Notes: generated by a model from the letters alone, not told the origin. Positions 25,675 to 35,318 are shown, numbered from the stretch's first letter. The stretch is 64,000 nt of DNA from Septoria linicola (GCA_024114885.1 CP099431.1:310001-374000), one strand, 5' to 3'. Translations and numbers: made by a program.

Positions 25675-25953
25675 TAGTAAGGTAAAGGCCTACCTATATA
25701 CTATACTTAGCACTTTTAGTATAAAAGTAAAGTAGTAGCTCGTTTCTAAGATAGTAATATTTACTCTACTTGATTAATTTAATGTCCTACGGTCCTAGTA
25801 TAGGCTCTTAGTCCTAGGACTACTAGTTTGAGCTCGTTACTACTAGTTAATATACGTATTATAAGACTATTACTCTCCGAACAGGTCTTATTCTATAGCG
25901 ACCGCTCTTATACCTACCTAGGAGGTTAGTGTTAAGGTAGTTATTATCTATTA
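25675..25953 (+). repeat. Gypsy-2 3' LTR
   Basis: This is the near-identical partner of 12874-13153. The 128 bp before it also match the interior side of the LTR at 63593-63872 (minus strand). That confirms this as a 3' LTR with its proper interior neighbour. Confidence 0.88.
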
Positions 25954-26160
25954 GTAGATAGTACTAACACGGTTAAGATAGACTAGTATTTACTACTATT
26001 CGATATCGTAATATACTACCGCTTATAGCTAGCGTCACCGAGCAAGTAAGCCTTATATAAGTAAGTAGAGAGTATCTTATTTACTTGACAAGTAAGTAGC
26101 GAGAGTACTAAATAGCAAGTAAGCAAGTGAAGTTATCTCTACTTGCGTTACTTACTTGTG
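25954..26160. repeat. Transposon-end remnant with CAAGTAAG clusters
   Basis: CAAGTAAG occurs at 26043-26050, 26089-26096 and 26116-26123. Its inverse CTTACTTG is at 26151-26158, with partial copies between. Read inward from 26160 the minus strand starts CACAAGTAAGTAACGCAAG. Such clusters of short direct and inverted subterminal repeats are typical of hAT-type DNA transposon ends, but the other end was not found. The cluster ends exactly where the interrupted JmjC-like gene begins. Confidence 0.5.
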
Positions 26161-26161
26161 G

Positions 26162-26866
26162 ACTAGTCTGGCCCGAAGAATGCGGAACGCTCAACAGCCA
26201 CATATATAGACTACCTTTGCGGAATCTGGCGCGCTTACTACACCTCATGTCGATCAAAACGGCTTCGATACTTATCTAGCACTTGGTCGTGGTCGTATAC
26301 TTTTCCTGTTCCGAGCAACTATAGATGAACAGGAGCTAGTTCTATAGTAGAGTAGAGAGGCTCTCCTAGGAGTAGGCGAGTGGTACTACATCTTGCTAGA
26401 GGAAGGACAGGGAGTGCTGTTTCCTGTAGGCACGCCGCATGCTGTCGTGCGCTTACAACAGGATGCCTAGACGCTGACTTTTGGCGGTTGCATTATTCGC
26501 CCAAAACACATTGCGCGTTGTGCGAGTCTGTGCGGAGCTTAGACATAGAACAGACTAGTGACTAATACGGGATCTGAAGATGATATGTGGGTGTATCTTT
26601 CGCTGATCGCGAAGCACGTAGAGCGTCGTCGTGCGTCAGGGAACACCGAGTGGGCAGCTGCCTTTGGTGGAGAACGCTGCGTTGAAGAATTTTATGCGGT
26701 CATCCGGGTGCGTGAGCTTTGCTATGAATTGACAGAGAATCGCGCGCTGACAGGCTCCCAGGATATAGATGCAAGTCGCTATGCCTACATTGCCGCATTG
26801 CAGCCATTCAGGTCCGGACGAGTTCCAGTAAAGAAAACGCGTGCAAAGAGAAAGTGTACGACTTAG
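26162..26866 (+). pseudogene. JmjC/cupin-type gene, 5'-truncated, with RIP-type stops
   Basis: A single frame from 26162 to the TAG at 26864 reads through a JmjC-like cupin. TTPHVDQNGF at about 26237-26266 supplies the HxD iron-binding pair. VLFPVGTPHAVVRL (about 26412-26453) supplies the second histidine, and TLTFGGCIIRP follows. The C-terminal part is helical and ends in a basic tail (KKTRAKRK). Six in-frame stops (26207, 26345, 26348, 26468, 26540, 26546) are all TAG, as expected from CAG or TGG codons after CpA-to-TpA mutation. The N-terminus is missing where the transposon remnant abuts. Intact relatives are Fe(II)/2-oxoglutarate-dependent oxygenases, often acting on chromatin. This copy is not functional as it stands. 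Confidence 0.7.
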
Positions 26867-27493
26867 TGACGATACTACTTGCTTGTATCGTGTACAAAGG
26901 TCTTCATCGCGTGCCAATCATGAAGATCAGTAGGCAACTATGTGCCGGCTGGGAAACGCTCACACTCCGAGCCTTCGTTGCCACAGGAAGCCTCGTCGGC
27001 GGAAATATAGCACTACCCCGCCTGTTTGTTGAGGAGTCTTAGAGGTAATTACTGCCATTCAGCAGCCTGCGCAGACACAGCACTTATAGCAGAGATAGCA
27101 ATAGAGAGTAAGGTTTATCATCGTAAGTACCTACCAACACATGACTTTGCTAGCGAGGTTTGAGTCTATCGTTGCGTACGTCGGCGCTCCTGGAAGGAGC
27201 TAGATATAGGGAGGCGATTTCTATCTATCAACCTTGCCTGACTAGTGACTACTCTTTCCTCGATCAAAGGGCCCAGGTTTACCTCGAGTCGCGCACTATG
27301 CCTTAGGCATTAAGATTCTTGCTTGCGAGGCGAAGCCTTGGCTTACGGATTCAGCGCGAATAGCCGGCTCCGCCGGCTGGCCTATGCAGTCGCTGCATTG
27401 TTGAATTGGACTCGTGGTCGTCAGGCCTTGACGTTCAATCAGAATATACATCAGACGTCACTGCAATTACTTTCTCGTACAAAACGATCAATA
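26867..27493. other. Intergenic region without a supported gene
   Basis: A 62-codon plus-strand frame (26854-27042) overlaps the end of the JmjC pseudogene in another frame and shows no homology signal. The ORF containing the next gene is open upstream to 27323 but has no ATG there. The base composition is normal (not RIP-mutated). Nothing else was seen. Confidence 0.6.
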
Positions 27494-28456
27494 ATGGTCA
27501 TCGCCAATGACATGCTCATTCTACAAGAAGCCCAGCACGAGGCTGTCGGGAATATTCTAAGTAGAAACGAGCGTTCCAGTATCCAGTGTTGTAGTCGATA
27601 CCCAGCAGTTCCAGCACATGTCTCATCCTCTGGTTGCATTGTCAACAGCAAGCACCAGATCAGACTTATCGATAAGGACCTTCTGATTGAGCATCTGCGA
27701 ACTGGCATCCGCGGCAAGACGGTCACGCGCATGATCTCGTCCGACAACCGGGAGATGCAATGCTCTAGAGACATGCTGCTCTCTGGACGTCTCTGTAGGG
27801 AGCTCGACACCATATTCGACATCGACTTTGCCAACAAAGACGAACTGGAGCTCCATATACTGCCGCCAGCGCCATGTACCGGGCTACAGGATGAAAGCCC
27901 GGAGCGGAGAGCTATTGTCACAAGCGCTCCCTTTCCGGAGTTGCGTTCACGATCGCCAAATCTTTCCTGGCACAGTGCAGAACCCATGCGTGGTCTTGAA
28001 TTCGCTGCCAAGCCAGCCAGTAACCCGGACACAACTATGGAGAACGAAACACGCTATACTGAGGAGTTTCCCTACCCAGACAGGACACGTACTGCACTTT
28101 TGCGGATCAACGCGCTAGAGCGGGAGATTAGGCTCTTGACAGAGTCAAAATCTGAAATGGCAGATCAGATCCACGACCTTGCAAAGTCAGAATTCCGTCT
28201 CAAATGCAAGGCCGCTTACTGGCAGGATCGTCACGAGACACGACTCCAGCAGGTACTCTACTGGCGCCAGTGTCATAATAAACAGCTCAGAAAGCTGGCA
28301 TGGATGTCGTGCCGTCTGGCGACGCAGAGTAGTGTACTTGTGGCCGTCAAATGCCACTTCCGGCGCCTAGTGTGGTTGGTGTATTTTGTCACTTTGGTCT
28401 ACGTTGTGCCAACTATCTTGTGCTGGCTTGGAGGAAAGATGGAGTATCAGTGGTAG
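27494..28456 (+). CDS. Coiled-coil protein with C-terminal membrane helix (QQVLYW family)
   Basis: A 320-residue protein starting at the ATG at 27494 (MVIANDMLILQEAQ). The frame is open back to 27323 but has no earlier ATG, so an upstream exon is possible. The N-terminal 200 residues have no recognised domain and the middle is Pro/Ser-rich. Residues about 200-275 form a charged coiled coil with RINALEREIRLLTESKSE. They lead into QQVLYWRQCHNKQLRKL, a motif shared with the protein at 36835-37371. A hydrophobic segment near the C-terminus (VWLVYFVTLVYVVPTILCWL) predicts one membrane helix. Function is unknown. The gene converges on the large minus-strand gene that follows. Confidence 0.65.
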   Translation: MVIANDMLILQEAQHEAVGNILSRNERSSIQCCSRYPAVPAHVSSSGCIVNSKHQIRLIDKDLLIEHLRTGIRGKTVTRMISSDNREMQCSRDMLLSGRLCRELDTIFDIDFANKDELELHILPPAPCTGLQDESPERRAIVTSAPFPELRSRSPNLSWHSAEPMRGLEFAAKPASNPDTTMENETRYTEEFPYPDRTRTALLRINALEREIRLLTESKSEMADQIHDLAKSEFRLKCKAAYWQDRHETRLQQVLYWRQCHNKQLRKLAWMSCRLATQSSVLVAVKCHFRRLVWLVYFVTLVYVVPTILCWLGGKMEYQW

Positions 28457-28783
28457 TATAGGTGCGGAAACAGATAAGGTGCCATGTCGTGAGCTCTATG
28501 TCCACGGACAACTCACAGCGTGTTAGAAAGGTCCAATTTGATGAGACCTCTTCCATGTACTTACGAGAGCGATGGCGGAGTAAGAGATAACCCTCGATCT
28601 AGAAGGCAAGATCATTTCAATGTTGTATCCTTTAAGTGTCACCCAACGAACGTTTGCAGGGCTAATAATCCAAAAGTGTGACCAGCAAGTATTTCTACGA
28701 GAGATCAATGTACGCTTCTGACTCCGCTGCTGGCCCAAACTCTGACCCAAACAATACACCCATTCTGATTTATCATCTATGCA
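28457..28783. other. Convergent intergenic region
   Basis: This lies between the stop of the plus-strand coiled-coil gene and the spliced stop of the minus-strand gene at 28784. It contains only a 78-codon minus-strand frame (28523-28759) that starts after a stop and has no recognisable content. It probably holds the two 3' untranslated regions. Confidence 0.5.
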
Positions 28784-30491
28784 TTACACCGTGGCCTCAG
28801 TAGTGCCACGGCAACGACCGCAGATGTATCTTACCATCGCACTGTCTAGCTGATATCGCTCCCGGTCTGCAAGATCCTCTCTCCGCTGGGGCCACCCGGC
28901 CCAAAACTGACGGCAGACAGTTGCGAAAAGCTGCTGCCAAAGGCTGTCTCGACGAAGCAGATCCTCGAGGCGAAGGCTCTGCTGCTGAGCGGCCAGGTAA
29001 TTGCAAGCCCTTCACAGTGTTCGATTGGGGGTTTGCGTCGCCTCTGTGAGCCAGCCGCCGCTCCTCGGTGATCGTGGATCGTCCACCGTCTAGCGGTACA
29101 GGGCCCACGTTGAACTGCATCGCGCTCTCTGAGCTTGGTCCTGCCCACGGTCGTGAAGGACTGTGTTGTACATTGTTACGCTGATTGGCGATCCCGAGAT
29201 CAGAGACGGGAACAGACGTCAGAATAGCATCCGAATCGCCCACCACCTGGGCAGCAGCGACTTCCGGCATTCTAGGAGTATCGCTGGTAGATCTCACTGG
29301 CAATTGCAATTGCTCGGGCGTCCGAACAACATTCTTTGCATTATCTTCGATCGACGAAGGCCCGTCTAGAGCGAGCGTACATTCATCTTGCAAAGGTAGG
29401 CCGTGAGCTTGCTGTGTCGTCTGGCAATCTTGCTGTGGCAAGTTGTTCACTCCCAGGAATGGTAAGGGTGGATTTTGTTCTCCGGAATCTCGCGAATGTT
29501 GAAGCAGGCAGTCAACCAATGCACTGTCAAAGTGCTCATCAAATTCAAGATCAGGTAAGAACAAGATATTATTGTCCATGATGTCGAATGTAAGATCAGG
29601 AAAATCGGGCATTTTGGCGTTAGGCAAATTGTCAGATGAAGTTTGAGGAAAGGTCTGTGAAGCTAGAGGGGTGGTAGCAACAACTTCCATGGCTGGTATT
29701 GCTGGCGGGGAGGTCGTCTGTACCTCTACACTGCCCTCGTTGCTGTCATGCTTTTGCTCTTGAGTCGCATAGGATCCCTCGATGGACGTGACCACATTTC
29801 CAGAAGTCCGATTGGGGTACAAGTAGAAATCTTCGTCTTTGTGTAAATCCAAGGCACCGGTGATCGACAGATCGGATTGAGCAGTGGGCGCGAGAGAACT
29901 CTGATCGTTGATGACCTCGTCATGGGATGCGAAGGGACTAGGCATCTGAGCAGGTGTTTCTTCCCTTGAGAGAAAGGTAGAGGTATCCGCCGAATCAATG
30001 TGGAGCAAGCCGTCTTCAGCCGTACTGGTCTCGGTGTCCGGCGTGGCATCTTGTCGGCCGCTCTTGAGCTGCGATTCACAGCTGATTCTCCTACGGCCGC
30101 GGCGATGATCTTCATCAGGACAATCAAGTCTTCGTTTCCCAGAAACAAGACCCTCCAGCTTCAGTAGCTCAGGTACCCAGCATGTCTTCGCAACCCTGCG
30201 CAGCTTGTCCACTGTAGCTTCCGCCAATGCTCTGGACCCGCCATGATGGCAACAACCCATAGCGACTGCAAAGCGTTCGATACTGTCCAGCACTGGACTG
30301 TCGATGAGTCCCGGAGTCATGCAGTGAAGAGCTCGCTGTATTTCTTTACAGAAGCGAAGCATTTCCTCAAAGCTTAGGGCGGGCTTCTGATTTCGCTTGC
30401 ACGAGTGCTCTCTCACCATGAAGAAACATGGGACACTATCAGTACTGCTGAAGATCTTCCTGTAGCTAGAGACCAGTGTCGTATCGTCCAT
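28784..30491 (-). CDS. Large disordered protein with acidic-hydrophobic segment, transcription-regulator-like
   Basis: The unspliced frame (30491 to 28797) encodes 564 residues from MDDTTLVSSYRKIF. Residues 1-115 are compact and helical, with several cysteines and a CCHHGG stretch. Then comes a basic patch (RRGRRR, about residue 130) and a long Ser/Thr/Pro/Gln-rich region. Residues about 285-345 are rich in Asp, Glu, Phe and Leu (FPDLTFDIMDNNILFLPDLE), like an acidic activation domain. The last 70 residues of the unspliced frame look non-coding. Another frame from about 29000 to the TAA at 28786-28784 reads as a helical tail with RLEDLLRRDSLWQQLF and CGRCRG. It could be joined by an intron of roughly 115 bp (donor near 29111, acceptor near 28997). 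No DNA-binding domain was recognised. The gene diverges from the gene at 30982. Confidence 0.6.
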
Positions 30492-30981
30492 GTCGTTGTC
30501 GAGGTAGGTCGTGACCCGTCAGACAATCAGTTGTTGAACATCAGGAATGGGAACAAGAGCAGAGAAGATTGAGTGGTTGTTAGGATCAACAAGTCACTTG
30601 CTCCCATCTCCAGTGTGATGATCTGCATACTTCTGGGATCATTTCTCTTTGGGTCCGTGGGGCTCCACCCGACGGAGCGGTCAGCGTGAGGTGCATCGTC
30701 TCCGGCGGAGTACCGCTTTGACGCAGAGACAGACGCCTACCATTCACGCAAAGCGAATTGATAGTTTTTGGCATTGCGTGGCAATGCTGTTAGTCAACTG
30801 CAGTCATGTGATACTTATCATGGAGGAGAGCTTGCTGATTGACCTGCCAATGAAGCATCTTACTCACGGCACAGGTCCAGCTTATCTGGCGAATCTCCGT
30901 AAGAAAGTTATATGTAGACGAGCGCTATCCCACAGGAATTAAGCGTGCAACATATGATGCTTCGACATCTGGCAGACCAAA
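30492..30981. promoter_or_regulatory. Divergent promoter region
   Basis: A gap of 490 bp separates the start codons of two diverging genes (30491 minus, 30982 plus), so it must hold both promoters. Short overlapping frames on both strands (62 and 97 codons) mirror each other and show no protein-like features. No clear TATA box was seen. Confidence 0.4.
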
Positions 30982-31617
30982 ATGATGATATCTGATGGTG
31001 AAGACTCGTACGTCCCATCTTCATCTGATTCAGATCCCTCCGAAGCATCTTCCAGCGACGAAGACAACGGCAGCTCGGAAAACAAAAAGTCGTCACAGCA
31101 CAGCTCGCACCTAATGACATCAGAAGCCCGGGATCTAAACCGCGATGCGATTCGATTTCGCGCTCAGCCTACACTGAAAGAGTCGCGGTTGCGAAGGGAA
31201 CCTGAACGGGATGGAGATACTTCCAGCGACGCCGAATCTAGCGCCTCAGACAGTGAAGCCTGGTCAGACCGCAGCTCCAGTTCCATAGGAGTATTGCCTC
31301 GGAGACTCCCACCCATCGACGAAGATGTCAACGATGTCACCGCACAGTCGCCAGCGAGAACTGTACCATTGCGACGATCAGCACGACTCGCAGCACGCCA
31401 TAGGTACGCAAGACATACGGCAAGCCACGTTAGTGATGCCTACAGGCATGATTCCGATCTCCGAAGCATATCTGGACCGAGAAGCTCTTCAGCCAGGGCT
31501 GCGATACAAGAGGGTCATAACAAAAGGCCGCAAGCAGCCACTGATACCATTGGATCATCACATGGAGTCGGATCTGAGAAAGTGTCTGAAGTCAAGCATT
31601 TGACGCAGCTGCGGTAG
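30982..31617 (+). CDS. Ser/Asp/Arg-rich small protein, probably nuclear
   Basis: A single-exon frame of 211 residues begins MMISDGEDSYVPSSSDSDPS. The first half is almost entirely Ser, Asp and Glu, a composition typical of disordered, CK2-type phosphorylated proteins. Residues about 115-130 contain PLRRSARLAARHR, a basic motif often seen in chromatin-associated proteins. No folded domain was recognised. It could be a chromatin or RNA-associated factor, but the composition alone does not prove this. The product converges on the Zn2Cys6 gene. Confidence 0.6.
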   Translation: MMISDGEDSYVPSSSDSDPSEASSSDEDNGSSENKKSSQHSSHLMTSEARDLNRDAIRFRAQPTLKESRLRREPERDGDTSSDAESSASDSEAWSDRSSSSIGVLPRRLPPIDEDVNDVTAQSPARTVPLRRSARLAARHRYARHTASHVSDAYRHDSDLRSISGPRSSSARAAIQEGHNKRPQAATDTIGSSHGVGSEKVSEVKHLTQLR

Positions 31618-31995
31618 ACTGACCTATCACAAACCATGGGGGAGACTCTATCGTTAGCGGCTATACCAGGCAACTCAATCAAATCACTTGTTCTCCCTGC
31701 TCGAGCGCTACACCATGCTCTGTATCAGGCCGTGTAGATCCGGATTACAGCAACGACATGAATTACCTTCACAACTTAGCCAGCTAATGCACCACGAGTA
31801 ATCATAGTAAACAGCAGACGGAGTAACATTAGCAGTGATGCAAAGGCAAGATTGTCTCTGCTAAGTATGATAGAGTAAAGTGACAGTAGTCGTTGATGCA
31901 AATTTCCGGACGCCTCTCTCTTCCTCGCTAAGAAGACAAGACGGAGCCAAGATAATATTGGCATGAGAGACGTCAGTCCCAATTTCGCTCATCGC
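31618..31995. other. Convergent intergenic region
   Basis: These 378 bp separate the stop of the Ser/Asp-rich gene from the stop of the Zn2Cys6 gene. A 68-codon minus-strand frame inside it (31776-31982) has no features. It probably holds the two 3' untranslated regions. Confidence 0.5.
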
Positions 31996-33102
31996 TCAGT
32001 CCTGGCTCAGAAAGGCCATCCAATGGTCCACGTTTCCAGTTTGCTCATCAAGTCCATTTAGCAAACTGTCGCTGTTGCCATATGGCAAGGTCCGCAACAT
32101 AGGACCAACATTACGAACAGTATCATCTGCTTTCCCAAACCCGATGTTGTCCTTGATAGCATTTGTGTCGCGTGGGGCAGCGACGTCGACACTTTCCCCG
32201 TCGGTAGCTATTGAAGGAGGACAAAACGGCCCGGAAAGGTGTGCAAGTGTAGACATGGGCCGTCTGGAGTCGTACCAAGGCTTCGTTGTCGCGCCTGGTG
32301 AGCCTAGATGCGACTGGCAAGCACAAATGCCAGGCTGCGCAAGCCCATGTTGATGATCGATGCACTGAGGTGATTTGCTTGCGCCCATGGAGCGCTGAGA
32401 TGCCGCGTACCAAGCTTGTGGAGATGCGCCGCTGTTCTTGGAAGTCGATAAGGAATCGGATTTCAGGGTTTGTGCTGGCTCGCCCTTCCTGCCACGCTTG
32501 CGGCTAGGTATAACATGGCACTGAGTCGCATGCTCTGACGAAAGCGGAGTACTAGGTGGGCTCCTCTTCCGCTTTGCGCCAGTCTGTGGAGCGAGCGGCA
32601 TCTCGATGCTATCGATCATTGCCGGAAAGGAACAAAGCTTGCCAAGATCCAGACATCTATCACAATCTCCGCCTACTGTCAACAGATATCAGCTTAACTG
32701 CATTCTGACACTTGTGCTCGTCATCTCATTACCATTTCTTTCATGTGAACATCTTCGCTTGTCTCTACGACACTGTCCGCACGCTGCACCAGTCCTTTGC
32801 CGAGGCAAGACATGTCGCACTTCTTGACTCACTAGACCGTGAAGATCCTGTGCATTTCCTCCACTCAGTCGATGGCTGACGTGGAAGATGTGCGTCAACA
32901 GTGACCTCAAAGTGAGTTCGTGCCCCTGGCTGAGGATAAATCGCACGATCTCCTGCACGGCGCTCGTACCAGCGAGCAGATGGTTCTGAGACGTTGGGAG
33001 GAATGCTGAACTCTGTATTGTATCGTCCGTAGAACCCGTGTCAGGTGAAACACTCTCTCGACCGTGATACGTGTCATGAGAGGGCAGAACGCCTTCAGAC
33101 AT
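31996..33102 (-). CDS. Zn2Cys6 (fungal binuclear cluster) transcription factor
   Basis: Two exons, 33102-32733 and 32675-31996, are joined across a 57-bp intron (GTAATG donor, CTGAT branch region, CAG acceptor) and give 349 residues. The intron interrupts the zinc cluster. Spliced, residues about 108-140 read CGQC..DKRRC then CDRC..GKLC, a CX2CX6CX9CX2CX6C cluster that binds two zinc ions and DNA. Unusually for the family, about 105 residues precede the cluster. After it come a basic stretch (KRKRSPPS and RKRGRKG) and a low-complexity region. No fungal-specific middle-homology domain is visible, so it is a short, divergent member. Its targets are unknown. The start has a good context (CAAAATGTC). 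Confidence 0.85.
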
Positions 33103-33527
33103 TTTGGGCTCCGAAACACTGCCCTGGCCGGTATCGATCGTCCAGATCTCTGCGATTTCCTCCAGAAGAGTGAATGTCTAGACGAGCTCGCGAGCAAGAA
33201 ACAAGGCCAAACAGCTTCCACACACTTCACGCACTAGAAACATTCCCACCGATTGATGTGGAGGCTCCATCCGGCGGTGTGGCAACTCAACCTCTCGCAA
33301 GTGCCATCAAATGCAAGCTATGGATGGCGAACTGCAATTCTCGCAAATGGCCGAGACATGCAGTCAGTGTGGCTTGTGAGATAGGACTAGCGCATGAGCA
33401 GATGATGGCAAGTGCAAACACCTCGCCGTCGGACGGCTGACGATCATGCCACCGGCGTGGGAAGATTCTATGTTTTGTGTCCACAGTGGATGCTTAGCGT
33501 GAACGCCGTATGGTGGGACAATCTTTT

Positions 33528-33599
33528 GCGATGATCGATAGTCAGGCATGAACACGTCGCACGGCGATGATCGATAGTTAGGCATGAACACGTCGCACG
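33528..33599. repeat. 36-bp tandem duplication
   Basis: Two adjacent 36-bp units start GCGATGATCGATAG and end CGTCGCACG (33528-33563 and 33564-33599). They differ only at one base (GTCAGG versus GTTAGG), a CpA/TpA exchange. Confidence 0.9.
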
Positions 33600-33892
33600 A
33601 ACTGCTGCGAGCGGATGCAAGCACCTGCGGAAGGTGCCTAGATTGTGCCGCTCGGGTAGCTGCATGGCCGATCATGGTTCATATACCCGCCGCCGGCGGA
33701 AGACGACGCGTGATTTTTTGATTACGGCTTGAACGTAGCTGAACATTTCAATTGAGCGATAATTGCTTGCGACGGCTGCACGTCGTGCGACACTTGCATT
33801 GTTAGCACTCATCCCAAGAGGACGTGACTCTGCTACATTTTGATTGGCTGGCACCAGACTTTCGAGCCGAAAGAGGAAATTATGTAGTGCGC

Positions 33893-34155
33893 CAAGCAAT
33901 GATGCGCCTTCGCGGCGTATCACGGACAGTCGCAGTGAACTGCTGCCAATCTGGTAGATGATTGCATGAACGATTGCGATTCGTACTTATTCATTGGACT
34001 CTAAGCCATGCTGCTCCCAAGCAATGACATGCTTCCGCCGCGCGACACGGGCAGTTGCAGTGAACTGCTACCGTGAAATGCTACCGTGTCTGGTACATGA
34101 TTGCATGAACTATTGCGATGCATACTCATCCATTTGGGTTTGGGCCATGCTGCTT
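33893..34155. repeat. Degenerate ~125-bp tandem duplication
   Basis: CAAGCAATGA begins both units (33893 and 34018). Shared blocks include GCAGTGAACTGCT, GATTGCATGAAC and GCCATGCTGCT in the same order. The second unit has a small internal insertion repeating ATGCTACCGTG. The units have diverged by many substitutions. Confidence 0.75.
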
Positions 34156-34653
34156 CATCGATGCAGTTTGAAGTGAGACTTTAGCTCGTCAAGCAATTCA
34201 CCATCGTTTAGACCTTTGGCACTTTGCACAGACGACAAGCCTGGGCTTCTCGCTGATACGTCTCAGTGACTGGCCCAGTGTGCGACATGACTGGTCACGA
34301 GAACTCGGAACGCATTATGCGTCTACTCGGCCTGAGTAAGCGGTTCGATCAGTGCTCTGGCTGCTGCTTGCTTCATGGCAAGACCGCTGGACAAGTGACA
34401 CAGATGAATACCATCATTCGACGTCTGTGTAGCAGTAGAGACTGGCCCACAAGGAAGTTCAGGCAAAAGAAGAACCTACAGGCTCTATTTCTAGCGACCG
34501 CCTGCACCGTCTGTCGCCAGAATCAGTCCATGTCGCTGCTGATACAGCAGCTGTGGACTACACGCCTCCTGACTCACTTCCGACGCCTTCCGGTTCGTGT
34601 GCCAAAGTGGATGATGACCAGAACATGAAACGATCAGCTAACAAGTAGTATAG

Positions 34654-35088
34654 CAAGTGACGGGTGATATTGTGGTCCTTGATGGCCCTTCAGGATCCAC
34701 GGCTTCATCATCGCCGCCGACAAGCACGACAACTTCATCCAGATCGGAATCTCCACCTGCACAACTCGTTTGCGAGGTGCCTTCGCTCCCCGAGCCGGAC
34801 ATCAGTTGCACTATCTGCTTTGATGATGTCTCCAGCACTCACGGCCCATCCATCACCTGTGGCGTCTGTACGAAGAAGCTTCACCCTACATGCTTCGCGA
34901 ATCTGGCAGCCAGTCGTTCAAGAGATCAGCCCACGCTCGAGGGACAGATTGATGAGCTTGAGAAGAGAGACTGGAAGAACGAGATATTATGCCCGAATTG
35001 CCGCTCGCAGATGGCTGATGTACAAGTGGACACGCGCCCACTGGAAGCACTCGTTGAGTTACAGGCCGAGGAGTATGGTGCTATGTAA
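34654..35088 (+). CDS. C4HC3 zinc-finger (PHD/RING-like) protein, 3' exon
   Basis: The frame from 34654 to the TAA at 35086 encodes 144 residues but has no ATG at its start. It is preceded by GCTAAC (34636-34641) and TATAG, a branch point and acceptor, so it is the last exon of a spliced gene. A likely upstream exon lies at about 34442-34604 (coding-like frame ending PTPSGSCAK), and a first exon may start at the ATG at 34287. The exact joins are unresolved. After a Ser/Thr/Pro-rich stretch comes CTICFDDV, 13 residues, CGVCTKKLHPTC and, about 35 residues on, CPNCRSQ. This is CX2C-CX2C-H-C-CX2C, the C4HC3 order of PHD fingers with a RING-like CPNC end. It could be a ubiquitin ligase or a chromatin reader. 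Confidence 0.65.
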   Translation, partial: QVTGDIVVLDGPSGSTASSSPPTSTTTSSRSESPPAQLVCEVPSLPEPDISCTICFDDVSSTHGPSITCGVCTKKLHPTCFANLAASRSRDQPTLEGQIDELEKRDWKNEILCPNCRSQMADVQVDTRPLEALVELQAEEYGAM

Positions 35089-35318
35089 TTATTAGCGATG
35101 AGGGAGTTTGTCGACAGTTTGTGTTCATCGCAACGTCCGAAGTGGAGGCTTTAAAGGCTGGCGGCGCACAACAATGTCTTCCACGCACACTTCCTTGTGA
35201 ACGATAGCCACAAGCTGGGATACGCCCGCCTGAAGTCAGCGAACGCCTTTCATGCTCATGAGTCTATGTATAATCATACTATCTATGTATGAACCACCCA
35301 CAATCTTCAGTCACTCTA

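Larger units (their letters stand above)
12874..25953 (+). mobile_element. Gypsy-2: unusually large Ty3/Gypsy retrotransposon
   Basis: Two copies of a roughly 280-bp repeat in the same orientation (12874-13153 and 25675-25953) bound an interior of about 12.5 kb. The interior holds gag, protease, RT, RNase H and integrase remnants on the plus strand. A long additional frame lies between pol and the 3' LTR. The flanking bases share a 4-bp GTAG (12870-12873 and 25954-25957), which is low complexity and only weak evidence of a target duplication. A third LTR of the family, with 128 bp of adjoining 3' interior, lies on the minus strand at 63593-64000. That shows the 3' end of the interior belongs to the element. 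Heavy RIP inactivates it. An alternative is that the extra 3.5 kb is a nested insertion. Confidence 0.8.
1..26160. repeat. Left RIP-mutated transposon island
   Basis: The whole stretch is composed of transposon remnants in which CpA and TpG dinucleotides are almost missing while TpA is very common and CpG is retained. This is the product of CpA-to-TpA repeat-induced point mutation known from filamentous ascomycetes. Reading frames of recognisable transposon proteins survive but are broken by TAG and TAA codons. The Copia element at 6005-12303 is clearly less mutated than its surroundings. The composition changes abruptly near 26160, where ordinary CpA/TpG-containing DNA begins. Confidence 0.95.
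33103..34280. other. Intergenic region with two tandem duplications
   Basis: About 1.2 kb lies upstream of the Zn2Cys6 gene and before the zinc-finger gene. Several overlapping short frames occur on both strands, but none is convincing. The most notable content is a 36-bp tandem duplication (33528-33599) and a degenerate duplication of about 125 bp (33893-34155). The part nearest 33102 should contain the promoter of the Zn2Cys6 gene. Confidence 0.6.

Noticed and set aside
12870..25957. Perfect 5-bp target duplication for Gypsy-2
   Set aside because: Only GTAG matches on both sides and the region is low complexity, so it was not counted as proof of a single insertion.
27451..28032. 193-codon minus-strand frame opposite the coiled-coil gene
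   Set aside because: It is a shadow of the plus-strand coding frame. The plus frame has coiled-coil periodicity, a membrane helix and a paralogue.
34664..35095. 143-codon plus-strand frame overlapping the zinc-finger exon
   Set aside because: It is the out-of-frame reading of the same exon and contains no motif. The other frame has the complete C4HC3 pattern.
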